Shown in pieces: positions 1-8,553 of a stretch of DNA of 64,000 bases (within the stretch, counting starts at the first letter, position 1; each line of letters starts with the position of its first letter). The notes under the pieces are model-generated. The model had not been told where the DNA came from and ran no database searches. It worked only from the letters and a program-made list of their open reading frames with translations. A program made the position numbers and the translations under genes. This stretch comes from Lachnoanaerobaculum orale. GTDB taxonomy: Bacteria; Bacillota; Clostridia; Lachnospirales; Lachnospiraceae. The stretch lies in assembly GCF_003862485.1 (NCBI RefSeq), contig NZ_RRCM01000001.1:964280-1028279 (forward strand), in the 5' to 3' direction.

Positions 1-8
1 TTACCTGA

Positions 9-1986
9 CTTCCGTCGTTTCTCTCAAAACCTAGTACTCTAGGTATCCAAGAGCATGCAGTTTTGAAAGAAATTGTCGACTTCAGCTTTTGTTAAATAGA
101 GAGCATCAAGGTTACTAAAGCCAACCAATTTTTTAACCTTTTCGTTAACAGATTGGTTTCTTGATATATTGATATATGTATTGTCACCTTTATTTACTAC
201 CCTAAAATCACGCATAAAGTTGATCAAGTCATAAGAGCTTATTTTATTTTTGAAGCACTTGATTTCTAATACTCTTAAAAGAAACAAGCTAAGGTAGCAT
301 ATCAAAAAATGCCCATAGATTGTTTCTTTTTTCTGTAAATAAACAGGCCTAGCATCCAGGTATGATTTTGTAAGTCTAAAAGATTCCTCGATTTTCCATA
401 GGCTATGGTATGTTTTATATACCTGTAATGGCTCCATATCTATTTCGGATGTCACTAAAAGATTATATCCTGCATATTTAAGATCTTCATCAATCTTAGA
501 TTTATTTAAATCTATTATAGGCTTTATTGTCTTGCCTGTACTATCTTTAGTTATAATGTCTACATATTTAGCACAATCTCCAAGTTCATCTTTAGCGATA
601 TTTTTGTATGTAGAAAACTTTGAAGCTTTATCGACCATTTTCATTATTTCAAGCCTTTGTTTCTTTGCAAGGTTAGGATTATAAGAGACGATACGCTTTT
701 CTTTTACAGAAAACCTTGTAACACTCTCTTTTCCTGTTTCCGGATCAATCTCTTTAAAACTGTAATCAAAGCTGTCAATACATGATTTAAGACGAAAAGA
801 TATATTACCTCTTTCATCAGTGTAATTAGAAAAGACATTTGTATCATTCTCAAGTAGAACCCATTTCTTTTCCTTTTCACTTAGATTCTTACCATGTATT
901 GATTTTGAAAATATATAGCCGTCACTAGCTTCTTTAACTGCAGCATAAATATTTCTTGCACAATTAAGTCCTTTATCAGCCACCTGAATTGTCTTGCCTG
1001 ATACGTTATGTCGTTGCTTCATTTCTTCAATAACTTTTCTAATATATGGCTTTTCCGATTCATTTCCGGGATACATTTGCATGGAGACAGGTACTAGATC
1101 AGCATCTAAAAGTAAAGCTTGCCCTATTATCGGAGAGTGCCTGTTCTCTTTTGAAGGTCCCTTTTGCTTGTCATCGCCGGGGATATCAATTTCAAAGTAA
1201 TAATTAGTACAATCGAAAAATACATTGCTTAAATCTCTTTTAAAATACTTTTCATAAGAGTGATTAAACAAATCAATGTACTTTTTATAGGACTCTCCTA
1301 TGAAAGAACACCCGTCATATACTTGGTCTTCAGAGATGATTGAACTGCCATAAAGGTATGGAAATACATGAGAGGCCGTCTTTGACTTAGAGCATGGAGA
1401 TATAACCCTTGCATAAATAAGTTGCGTAATTAAATCAAATACAGAGAACTGAAAACGCATTTGAGAGGCAAGTATATCAATAGTTTCCTTAACATCAAGC
1501 TCATCAATCAATGAGTAGAGCAAGAAGTGTCCTATATTAAGTTCAACAGGATTGGAAAATGCACGAGGACGTGACTCTTCAGAAAGAGCTTTTGTTCTAT
1601 TCTCATTTTGCTCTTTTACATAATCGCTATAAAATTTAATCGGATCCGGAATCTCATCTGAAGTCAGATCTTCAACGTAACCAAAAGATTTTACATTTCT
1701 TGTTCTTGGTTGCTTTTTATCCTTATCCCAAAATGATTCATACATCTGAAGATAAGTACCTTTTTTCTTCTTTTCTTTTCTCAAAAAATAAGCCATAAAC
1801 ACCTCTAAATCTAAAGTACTATGAAGTACTATGATTATAACATACTATAAAATTTTTTTCAAATTTTTTGAAATATTTTTTATGTGAGAAAAGCCTTTAA
1901 AATAAAGGATCTAAAAGAATTGCATAAAATTAAATAGTTTGCTAAAAATTTGAAACGTCGGAAATTTCATAGTACTTCGACGGAAG
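9..1986 (-). mobile_element. IS1634-type insertion sequence, copy 1
   Basis: An element of about 2 kb carries one transposase read leftwards. Its ends share the 9-base inverted repeat CTTCCGTCG (9-17, and as its complement at 1978-1986). Beyond the repeat the right end, read inward, begins CCCGTCTT, the same start as the second element at 24693. A perfect ACCTAG-TACT-CTAGGT palindrome lies at 29-44, just past the transposase stop, and a 10-base direct repeat (AGTACTATGA, 1815-1834) lies upstream of its start. Only 8 bases precede the left end in this window, so a target duplication cannot be tested here. The exact outer boundary is inferred. Confidence 0.8.
39..1796 (-). CDS. IS1634-family DDE transposase
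   Basis: This 585-residue protein catalyses movement of the element. The DDE catalytic set is visible: Asp in FFDCTNYYFE, Asp in VADKGLN and Glu in WKIEESFRLTK, with the usual long beta-rich insertion between the last two. The N-terminal region (KKGTYLQMYESFWD) is typical of this family. I chose ATG at 1796 because AGAGGTG lies just upstream; a GTG at 1802 is an alternative two codons longer. The frame is intact, so the element may be active. It is clearly related to, but not the same as, the transposase at 24796-26511; a degenerate fragment resembling this one lies at 47685-47780. Confidence 0.92.
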   Translation of the reverse strand: MAYFLRKEKKKKGTYLQMYESFWDKDKKQPRTRNVKSFGYVEDLTSDEIPDPIKFYSDYVKEQNENRTKALSEESRPRAFSNPVELNIGHFLLYSLIDELDVKETIDILASQMRFQFSVFDLITQLIYARVISPCSKSKTASHVFPYLYGSSIISEDQVYDGCSFIGESYKKYIDLFNHSYEKYFKRDLSNVFFDCTNYYFEIDIPGDDKQKGPSKENRHSPIIGQALLLDADLVPVSMQMYPGNESEKPYIRKVIEEMKQRHNVSGKTIQVADKGLNCARNIYAAVKEASDGYIFSKSIHGKNLSEKEKKWVLLENDTNVFSNYTDERGNISFRLKSCIDSFDYSFKEIDPETGKESVTRFSVKEKRIVSYNPNLAKKQRLEIMKMVDKASKFSTYKNIAKDELGDCAKYVDIITKDSTGKTIKPIIDLNKSKIDEDLKYAGYNLLVTSEIDMEPLQVYKTYHSLWKIEESFRLTKSYLDARPVYLQKKETIYGHFLICYLSLFLLRVLEIKCFKNKISSYDLINFMRDFRVVNKGDNTYINISRNQSVNEKVKKLVGFSNLDALYLTKAEVDNFFQNCMLLDT

Positions 1987-2233
1987 ACGGGAAAAAATAT
2001 AATAAAGAATATGTAAAAAGGAGGCTGCGAGCCTCCTTTTTGTTTGTATTACGGTGTAGATTTAAATAGATTATGTACGGTATTTATATGTTTAGGTAAT
2101 ATTTAATAATATGATTGAAAAACTGATTATTTTATCATAGAATAATATTATATACATGGCATTTTTATATATTTCTAATTTTAAATTATATTTCAGAAGC
2201 AGTTTTATGGGACGTAAATGTAGAGGGAAAATT

Positions 2234-3115
2234 ATGAGAACAAGTAATAAGGTAAGGAGTAACACTAAAAGAAGCAATGTAAAAGATATTACTCAAAAGA
2301 CACTTGAAAGATATAATGATGTGTTTGCAGATATTATAAATGTACTCTTATTTAAGGGAGAAAATGTGGTTTTGGAAGATTCCTTGATTGATGCACTGCC
2401 GATGAGTACACTGAAGATGGAAGGGAAAATAAAATCACAGTATAGAGATATTGCAAAATATTGGAATAACAGTAAAATAAATGTATCAATGTTTGGGCTG
2501 GAGAATCAAAGCAAACCGGAAAAGTTTATGCCGTTTAGAATTTTTGGATATGACGGAGCGGAGTATGTAAGACAATCCAAAAAAGAGAATAAGAAAGAAG
2601 CCAAGTATCCGGTGATTACATTAGTGTTATACTTTGGATATAACGGAAGATGGAATCAGCCAAGGAGCTTGTTTGAACTTTTAGATATAGATGAGAAAAT
2701 CAAGCCATATGTAAATGATTTTAAAATGAATCTTTTTGAGATAGCGTACCTGGAGAGGGAGACAATAGATAAGTTCAAGAGTGATTTTTGGATATTGGCT
2801 GATTATTTGTATCAGATGCGTGTAAATAATGATTATATAGCAGGTGATACAGTAATAAAACATGTAGATGAGCTTTTGATGCTAATGTCTGCAATGACAA
2901 AGGATGACAGATTTGAAGAAACAATAAATGAGCTTAGCAGAAAGGAGAGTGTAACAATGTGTGAGGTACTTGATAAGGTGGAAGCAAGAGGCAGAAAAGA
3001 AGGTGTGATAAGTGTGCTTATCTCCTTGGTAAAGGACGGTATATTAAGTATATCTGAAGCTGCGAAAAGGGCGGATATGAGTGAAGAAAGTTTTAAGCAG
3101 TATCTAAAGTCTTAA
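2234..3115 (+). CDS. Rpn-family (PD-(D/E)XK_2-like) protein
   Basis: This 293-residue protein belongs, by its pattern, to the Rpn family of recombination-promoting nucleases and putative transposases. The central stretch YPVITLVLYFGYNGRWNQP followed by RSLFELL is typical of that family, as is the C-terminal tail RGRKEGVISVLISLVKDG with a final small helical module. The N-terminal third (residues 1-95), where the catalytic Asp and Glu-x-Gln would be expected, is divergent and I cannot point to a complete active site, so it may be inactive. The start at 2234 has AGAGGG seven bases upstream; an in-frame extension to 2156 lacks a ribosome site. It stands alone between the insertion element and the decarboxylase operon. 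A better preserved relative is at 46870-47664. Confidence 0.75.
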   Translation: MRTSNKVRSNTKRSNVKDITQKTLERYNDVFADIINVLLFKGENVVLEDSLIDALPMSTLKMEGKIKSQYRDIAKYWNNSKINVSMFGLENQSKPEKFMPFRIFGYDGAEYVRQSKKENKKEAKYPVITLVLYFGYNGRWNQPRSLFELLDIDEKIKPYVNDFKMNLFEIAYLERETIDKFKSDFWILADYLYQMRVNNDYIAGDTVIKHVDELLMLMSAMTKDDRFEETINELSRKESVTMCEVLDKVEARGRKEGVISVLISLVKDGILSISEAAKRADMSEESFKQYLKS

Positions 3116-3133
3116 TTATTATTGATTTAAATA

Positions 3134-3174
3134 AAAACTCACGGAAAATGAAAGTTTCAGGTTCTGTGAGTTTT
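3134..3174 (+). terminator. Intrinsic terminator after the Rpn-like gene
   Basis: Arms AAAACTCACGGAA (3134-3146) and TTCTGTGAGTTTT (3162-3174) pair over 13 positions with one G-U, with a 15-base loop, ending in a T-rich run. Confidence 0.7.
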
Positions 3175-3290
3175 ATTATTGTGTATATGTCGTGGCTTTA
3201 TATGAAGGTAAAGATTTTGATAGAAATGAATATTATTTCAATGCTTTTGCCCTTGTCTTTTTAGTGAATTCATTATAAAATAATAAAAGA

Positions 3291-3320
3291 TTGTTTTGTA
3301 TTTAACAATATAATTATACT
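3291..3320 (+). promoter_or_regulatory. Possible promoter of the decarboxylase operon
   Basis: TTGTTT (3291-3296) and TATACT (3315-3320) are 18 bases apart, 20 bases before the first operon gene. A TATAAT at 3309 overlaps. The match is moderate, and position supports it more than sequence. Confidence 0.4.
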
Positions 3321-3340
3321 GAGGTAATGGAGGTTAGTAT

Positions 3341-4792
3341 ATGGCTCAAACAGGCGTTTTGCCTATGAAACGAATTGAAGAATTGCTGGATACCGGAAGT
3401 TTTGTGGAAATTGGCTCATATATAAGCGCAAGGAACACAGATTTTAACCTGTCACATAAAGATACCCCGAAGGACGGAGTGTATACAGGTTACGGTACGA
3501 TTGACAGTAAGTTGGTATATATATACAGTCAGGATGCCGCGGTGCTTGGCGGCTCTATAGGAGAGATGCACGCAAAGAAGATAGTTTCACTATATGATAT
3601 GGCTATGAAGACGGGAGCACCGGTTATAGGACTTATCGACTGTGCGGGACTTAGACTTGAAGAGTCCTTTGACGCTTTGGATGCATTCGGACAGATATAT
3701 GCGGCACAGACAAAGGCAAGCGGAGTGATACCGCAAATTCAGGCGGTCTTCGGTCTTAGCGGCGGCGGAATGGCCCTAAGCAACGGACTGAGCGATTTTG
3801 TATTTATGGAGCAGGATAAGGCAAGAGTATTTGTGAATTCACCGAATGCGATTGATAACAACTCTCAGGATAAAAACGACTATTCAAGTGCAAAGTTTCA
3901 GTCTGAGGCGACAGCACTTATAGATTTTATCGGAAATGAGAGTGAAATACTTTCAGGTATCAGAGAACTTATATCCATACTCCCTGCAAACAATGAAGAC
4001 GATATGTCATATATTGAGTGCAATGATGATTTAAACAGAGTTACACCTGAGCTTGAAGCAAGTATAAAAGACCCTGCTGTTGCGGCAAAGATAATTTCAG
4101 ACAGTTTCTATCTGCTTGAAGTAAAGAAAAATTTTGCAAAAGATATGTTTACCGGATTTATCAGACTCAACGGAAATACTGTAGGTGTTGTTGCAAACAG
4201 AAGAGCTTTGTTTGATGAAAAAGGTGAGACTTTACAGGAATTTGACAATGTATTGTCACATCAGGGAGCGGATAAGGCTGCCGAGTTTATAAACTTTTGC
4301 GACGCCTTCAATATACCTCTTTTGACATTGGTGGATGTGAAGGGATACAGAGCCACAAAGTGTACTGAAAAGAGAATACCTAAGGCCGGAGCAAGGCTTA
4401 CATATGCATATGCAAATGCAACAGTTCCTAAGGTAAGTCTGATAGTAGGCGATGCAATAGGCAGCGCTTCACTTTCAATGAACTCAAAGTCAATCGGTGC
4501 GGATATGGTATTTGCATGGGAAAATGCAAAGATGGGCATGATGAATGCAAGTGAAGCTGTAAAGATCATGTATTCAGAAGAGATTGATGCAAGTGACGAT
4601 GCGGTTGCAACTATTGAGGAAAAGACTAGGGAGTATGAGAATCTGCAAAACTCTGTGGTATATGCCGCAAGAAGAGGATATGTAGACGATATTATCACTG
4701 TAGCAGATACAAGAAAGAGAATTTTAGCCGCATTTGAGATGCTTTTCACAAAGAAGGAAGAAAATCCATATAAGAAGCACGGATCATTTTAG
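3341..4792 (+). CDS. mmdA: Carboxyltransferase subunit (12S / MmdA-like) of a Na+-transporting decarboxylase
   Basis: This 483-residue protein is a crotonase-fold carboxyltransferase of the acyl-CoA type (methylmalonyl-CoA decarboxylase alpha or transcarboxylase 12S). It would move CO2 between an acyl-CoA and biotin on the carrier encoded at 5545. Two lobes are visible: the N-terminal lobe with GLSGGGMALSNGLSDF (about residues 140-155) and the C-terminal lobe with VDVKGYRATKC and a second glycine/alanine-rich segment near residue 380. It is somewhat shorter than classical MmdA (about 510). The start has AATGGAGG upstream. It is the first gene of a five-gene operon. No biotin carboxylase gene is present, which favours a decarboxylase or transcarboxylase over an ATP-driven carboxylase. 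The acyl-CoA substrate is not settled by sequence. Confidence 0.85.
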   Translation: MAQTGVLPMKRIEELLDTGSFVEIGSYISARNTDFNLSHKDTPKDGVYTGYGTIDSKLVYIYSQDAAVLGGSIGEMHAKKIVSLYDMAMKTGAPVIGLIDCAGLRLEESFDALDAFGQIYAAQTKASGVIPQIQAVFGLSGGGMALSNGLSDFVFMEQDKARVFVNSPNAIDNNSQDKNDYSSAKFQSEATALIDFIGNESEILSGIRELISILPANNEDDMSYIECNDDLNRVTPELEASIKDPAVAAKIISDSFYLLEVKKNFAKDMFTGFIRLNGNTVGVVANRRALFDEKGETLQEFDNVLSHQGADKAAEFINFCDAFNIPLLTLVDVKGYRATKCTEKRIPKAGARLTYAYANATVPKVSLIVGDAIGSASLSMNSKSIGADMVFAWENAKMGMMNASEAVKIMYSEEIDASDDAVATIEEKTREYENLQNSVVYAARRGYVDDIITVADTRKRILAAFEMLFTKKEENPYKKHGSF

Positions 4793-4801
4793 AGGTGAAT
4801 C

Positions 4802-5533
4802 ATGAAGAGAATGAAAAGATTTTTATATTTATGTCTGTTTGTGATTGCAATGCTTACGCTTGGTGCCTGCGGAAAGAAAAGTAACGGTGATACACAAATT
4901 CCCGATCAACTTAATGAACAGCTTAAGCAACAAGGTGAGGGGCTTTTAACCCAGCTCTATCAGATGGATGAGAAACAGCTTGCTCAGGTAATAGACAGTG
5001 CACAAAAAAGTGATCAGGCCGCATTCATAGAGGGACTTAAAAGCTTTGAAGCAAGTAAAGAGACGGTAGGAGCCTTAAAGGAAATTGATGATACCAAGGT
5101 TACACTTTCTGACGGTAACTATGTTGTTAAGATAAAGTATACCGGAGACAAGAGAAAGTCGGAGATGACACTTGGATTTGATTCAAAGACCAATAATGTA
5201 TCCGTATTTTCAATTACACCTAAGTACAGTGTGGTTGAAAATATGGAAAAGGCAGCATTAAACACCGTACTTGGAATGGGAACGGTATTTGTTATACTTA
5301 TTTTCATATCATTCCTTATAAGTTTGTTTAAGCATATCAATAAATTTGAAAATAAGTTAAAGTCAAAAGCGACAAAAGAGCCTGTAAAAGAAGTAGTCGA
5401 TGTAAAAACTGAAAGTGAGAATCTTTGTGACGATTTGGAATTGGTGGCGGTGATTACGGCGGCTATAGCCGAGTTTAGCGGAAACGATGCATCAAGCTTA
5501 ATTGTTCGCTCAATAAAGAGAGTTAAGAGATAG
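4802..5533 (+). CDS. OadG-like gamma subunit with lipoprotein signal and extracytoplasmic domain
   Basis: This 243-residue protein starts with a signal sequence ending in a lipobox (LTLGAC, Cys23). About 120 predicted extracytoplasmic residues follow, then one membrane helix (VLGMGTVFVILIFISFLISLF has a 20-residue hydrophobic core around 155-175) and a charged cytoplasmic tail. The helix and its place between the carboxyltransferase and the biotin carrier match the gamma subunit of oxaloacetate/methylmalonyl-CoA decarboxylase, which anchors the complex and helps assemble it. Classical OadG is only about 80-100 residues, so the lipidated outer domain is extra. It begins 9 bases after the upstream gene and its stop overlaps the ribosome site of the next. 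Confidence 0.78.
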   Translation: MKRMKRFLYLCLFVIAMLTLGACGKKSNGDTQIPDQLNEQLKQQGEGLLTQLYQMDEKQLAQVIDSAQKSDQAAFIEGLKSFEASKETVGALKEIDDTKVTLSDGNYVVKIKYTGDKRKSEMTLGFDSKTNNVSVFSITPKYSVVENMEKAALNTVLGMGTVFVILIFISFLISLFKHINKFENKLKSKATKEPVKEVVDVKTESENLCDDLELVAVITAAIAEFSGNDASSLIVRSIKRVKR

Positions 5534-5544
5534 TGGAGGTTAAA

Positions 5545-5904
5545 ATGAAAAATTATACTATTACTGTAAACGGTAAATCATATGAAGTATCTGTAGAAGA
5601 AAGAGGGGGGGCAGCAGCTCCTGTTACAACCGCGTCAGCACCTGTGGCGCCTGTAGTTAAGGCGGCACCTGCATCAAGCGGCAGTGAAGGCAGAGTAAAG
5701 GTGGTTGCACCTATGAGCGGTAAAATCCTCGGAGTAAAGGTAAGTGTGGGACAAGCGGTTAAAAAAGGTGAAGTGGTAGCCGTTTTGGAGGCTATGAAGA
5801 TGGAAAATGATATAGTGGCACTTGAGGACGGCACTATTGCAAGTATAAATGTAAATGTTGGAGACAGCGTTGAGACCAATCAAACTCTTGTAACAATCAA
5901 CTAG
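5545..5904 (+). CDS. Biotin carboxyl carrier protein of the decarboxylase
   Basis: This 119-residue carrier shuttles the carboxyl group on biotin between the carboxyltransferases and the membrane beta subunit. The C-terminal 70 residues form a biotinyl domain with the target motif EAMKMEND, whose central Lys is biotinylated. An Ala/Pro/Val-rich flexible linker (residues 25-50) precedes it, as in the gamma or 1.3S subunits of transcarboxylase-type enzymes. I place the start at ATG 5545 because GGAGG (5535-5539) is correctly spaced; the overlapping GTG at 5533 lies within the previous stop and has no ribosome site. A poly-G run (5606-5612) in the linker is a possible slippage site but the frame is intact. 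Confidence 0.93.
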   Translation: MKNYTITVNGKSYEVSVEERGGAAAPVTTASAPVAPVVKAAPASSGSEGRVKVVAPMSGKILGVKVSVGQAVKKGEVVAVLEAMKMENDIVALEDGTIASINVNVGDSVETNQTLVTIN

Positions 5905-5920
5905 TAACCGGAGGAGAAAA

Positions 5921-7072
5921 ATGGATTATATATTAAATACATTATCCAATTTGATTGCTCAGACTGCATTCATGAATCTTACCTTCGGCAATCTTATAAT
6001 GATTTTTGTTGCCTTTATATTCCTTTATTTGGCAATCAAAAAGGGATTTGAGCCGCTTTTGTTGGTTCCTATTGCCTTCGGTATGTTACTTGTAAATATC
6101 TATCCGGATATAATGATAAAGCCTGAGAATTCTACAAATGGAGTGGGAGGCCTGCTTCATTACTTCTATGTTTTGGACGAGTGGAGTATATTGCCTTCAC
6201 TGATATTCATGGGTGTAGGAGCGCAGACGGATTTCGGTCCGCTGATTGCAAATCCCAAGTCGTTCTTACTTGGTGCGGCGGCACAGTTCGGAATCTATGC
6301 GGCTTACTTTATAGCAATACTTATGGGATTTAATGATAAGGCCGCAGCGGCCATATCCATCATAGGCGGTGCAGACGGACCTACTTCAATATTCCTTGCA
6401 GGTAAGCTCGGACAGACAGAGTACCTCGGACCTATTGCGGTGGCTGCATATTCATATATGGCTTTGGTACCTATCATTCAGCCGCCAATTATGAAGTTCT
6501 TTACCACAGATGAGGAGAAGAGAATCAAGATGGAGCAGCTTCGTCCCGTATCACAGCTTGAGAAGATTCTTTTCCCTATAATAGTTACGGTAGTGGTATG
6601 TCTTATACTTCCTACTACGGCTCCGCTTGTAGGTATGCTTATGCTCGGTAATCTTTTCAAAGAGAGCGGTGTTGTAAAGCAGCTTACAGAAACTGCAGCG
6701 AACGCAATGATGTATATTGTGGTTATCTTACTTGGAACCAGTGTAGGTGCTACAACAAGTGCCGAGGCGTTCCTTAAAGTTACAACATTAAAGATTGTGG
6801 CGCTCGGACTTATAGCATTTGCCTTCGGTACCTGGGCGGGTGTAGTATTCGGTAAGCTTATGTGCAAGCTTACAGGCGGCAAGGTAAATCCGCTTATAGG
6901 TTCGGCAGGCGTATCTGCGGTGCCGATGGCGGCAAGAGTTTCACAAAAGGTAGGTGCGGAGTATGACCCTACAAACTTCCTTTTGATGCATGCTATGGGA
7001 CCTAACGTTGCAGGTGTTATCGGTACGGCTGTAGCGGCGGGAACATTTATGGCAATATTTGGAATAGTATAA
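5921..7072 (+). CDS. Na+-transporting decarboxylase beta subunit (OadB/MmdB family)
   Basis: This 383-residue polytopic membrane protein releases CO2 from carboxybiotin and couples this to export of Na+. The conserved segment GGADGPTSIF (near residue 148), which carries the Asp known to be essential in OadB, and the C-terminal AGVSAVPMAARVSQKVG signature are both present. About ten hydrophobic segments can be seen. Length is close to the 375-430 of the family. It starts after AACCGGAGG, 16 bases after the biotin carrier gene, and is followed 9 bases later by the 5S-like subunit. Confidence 0.93.
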   Translation: MDYILNTLSNLIAQTAFMNLTFGNLIMIFVAFIFLYLAIKKGFEPLLLVPIAFGMLLVNIYPDIMIKPENSTNGVGGLLHYFYVLDEWSILPSLIFMGVGAQTDFGPLIANPKSFLLGAAAQFGIYAAYFIAILMGFNDKAAAAISIIGGADGPTSIFLAGKLGQTEYLGPIAVAAYSYMALVPIIQPPIMKFFTTDEEKRIKMEQLRPVSQLEKILFPIIVTVVVCLILPTTAPLVGMLMLGNLFKESGVVKQLTETAANAMMYIVVILLGTSVGATTSAEAFLKVTTLKIVALGLIAFAFGTWAGVVFGKLMCKLTGGKVNPLIGSAGVSAVPMAARVSQKVGAEYDPTNFLLMHAMGPNVAGVIGTAVAAGTFMAIFGIV

Positions 7073-7081
7073 GGAGGGATT

Positions 7082-8497
7082 ATGGCAGAAATTAAGAAAA
7101 AGCCTGTTCAGATAGTTGAGACCGTGCTTCGTGACGCACATCAGTCTTTGGTAGCTACCAGAATGACTACGGAACAGATGCTTCCTATAATAGATAAGAT
7201 GGATAAAGTCGGCTACAGAGCTGTAGAATGCTGGGGTGGAGCTACATTTGACGCTTCACTGAGATTCTTACATGAAGATCCTTGGGAGAGACTTCGTAAG
7301 TTTAAAGACGGATTTAAAAATACCAAGCTTCAGATGCTCTTTAGAGGACAGAATATCCTCGGATACAATCACTATGCAGATGATGTTGTAGAATACTTTG
7401 TTCAAAAATCTGTTGCAAACGGTATTGATATTATCCGTATATTTGATGCGCTCAATGATATCAGAAACTTAAAGACGGCTGTAAATGCCGCAAACAAGGA
7501 AAAGAATGCGGAAGTTCAGATAGCTCTTTGCTATACTTTGGGTGATGCATACACTCTTGATTATTGGAAGGATATTGCAAAGAGAATAGAGGATATGGGT
7601 GCGGACTCACTCTGTGTTAAGGATATGGCAGGTCTTTTGACACCTTATGCGGCGCAGGAACTTATAGGAAGCCTTAAGGAATCCACCAAGCTGCCTATAG
7701 AACTTCACACTCACTATACGGCAGGTCTTGCATCAATGTCACTTTTAAAGGCTGTAGAGTCGGGATGCGATATCATTGATACTGCAATTTCACCTTTTGC
7801 ACTTGGTACTTCACAGCCTGCTACAGAGGTTATGGTTGAGACATTTAAGGGAACACCTTATGATACAGGTCTTGACATCAATCTTTTATCCGAGATTGCA
7901 GACTACTTCAGACCGATAAGAGAAGAGTTTTTAAAGAGCGGACTTCTAAATCCTAAGGTACTCGGTGTGAATATCAACACATTAAAGTATCAGGTTCCGG
8001 GAGGTATGCTTTCAAACCTTATCAATCAGCTTAAAGAAGCAGGAAAAGAAGATAAGTATAGAGAGGTTTTGGAAGAAATCCCGAGAGTAAGAAAAGACTT
8101 CGGTGAGCCGCCTCTTGTTACACCTTCATCACAGATAGTGGGTACACAGGCTGTTATGAATGTACTTTCAGGCGAGAGGTATAAGATAGTTCCGAAGGAA
8201 TCAAAGAAGATAATGCTTGGAGAGTTCGGACAGACTATCAAGCCGTTTAATAAAGAAGTACAAAAGAAGATAATAGGCGATGAGAAGCCTATTACCTGCA
8301 GACCGGCAGACCTTATTCCGCCACAGCTTCCTGAATTTGAGAAAAAGGTTGCAAAGTGGAAAGAGCAGGATGAGGATGTGCTTACATATGCACTTTTCCC
8401 TAAGGTTGCTGAAGAGTTCTTTGAGTACAGAGCGGCACAAAAGACAAAGGTGGATATGACTAAGGCAGACAAGGATGCAGGGGCATATCCGGTATAA
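7082..8497 (+). CDS. Oxaloacetate decarboxylase alpha / transcarboxylase 5S-type carboxyltransferase
   Basis: This 471-residue TIM-barrel carboxyltransferase would take a carboxyl group from oxaloacetate (or give one to pyruvate) through the biotin carrier. The N-terminal motif VLRDAHQSL supplies a metal-binding Asp, and ELHTHYTAGLAS (about residues 206-217) supplies the two metal-binding His. The biotin-linked Lys is in VKDMAGLL. The C-terminal PYC-OADA domain follows (residues 300-440), but the protein ends without a biotinyl domain, which is supplied separately at 5545. It is the last operon gene and is followed at once by a strong terminator. Its presence beside a 12S-like subunit in one operon is unusual. 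Confidence 0.9.
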   Translation: MAEIKKKPVQIVETVLRDAHQSLVATRMTTEQMLPIIDKMDKVGYRAVECWGGATFDASLRFLHEDPWERLRKFKDGFKNTKLQMLFRGQNILGYNHYADDVVEYFVQKSVANGIDIIRIFDALNDIRNLKTAVNAANKEKNAEVQIALCYTLGDAYTLDYWKDIAKRIEDMGADSLCVKDMAGLLTPYAAQELIGSLKESTKLPIELHTHYTAGLASMSLLKAVESGCDIIDTAISPFALGTSQPATEVMVETFKGTPYDTGLDINLLSEIADYFRPIREEFLKSGLLNPKVLGVNINTLKYQVPGGMLSNLINQLKEAGKEDKYREVLEEIPRVRKDFGEPPLVTPSSQIVGTQAVMNVLSGERYKIVPKESKKIMLGEFGQTIKPFNKEVQKKIIGDEKPITCRPADLIPPQLPEFEKKVAKWKEQDEDVLTYALFPKVAEEFFEYRAAQKTKVDMTKADKDAGAYPV

Positions 8498-8503
8498 AAT
8501 ATA

Positions 8504-8534
8504 AAAAATCCCTTACATAGTGTAAGGGATTTTT
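8504..8534 (+). terminator. Intrinsic terminator of the decarboxylase operon
   Basis: A perfect 14-base-pair stem (8504-8517 with 8521-8534), a 3-base loop (TAG) and a final run of T. The next gene starts only 20 bases later. Confidence 0.92.
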
Positions 8535-8553
8535 GAGTGAGTATATTTATAAA

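Noticed and set aside
1815-1834. The AGTACTATGA direct repeat as the target duplication of the first IS
   Set aside because: It lies inside the element upstream of the transposase, not at both outer borders.
4261-4749. A 162-codon antisense frame within the carboxyltransferase gene
   Set aside because: It mirrors the codon structure of the real gene and has no ribosome site or family match.
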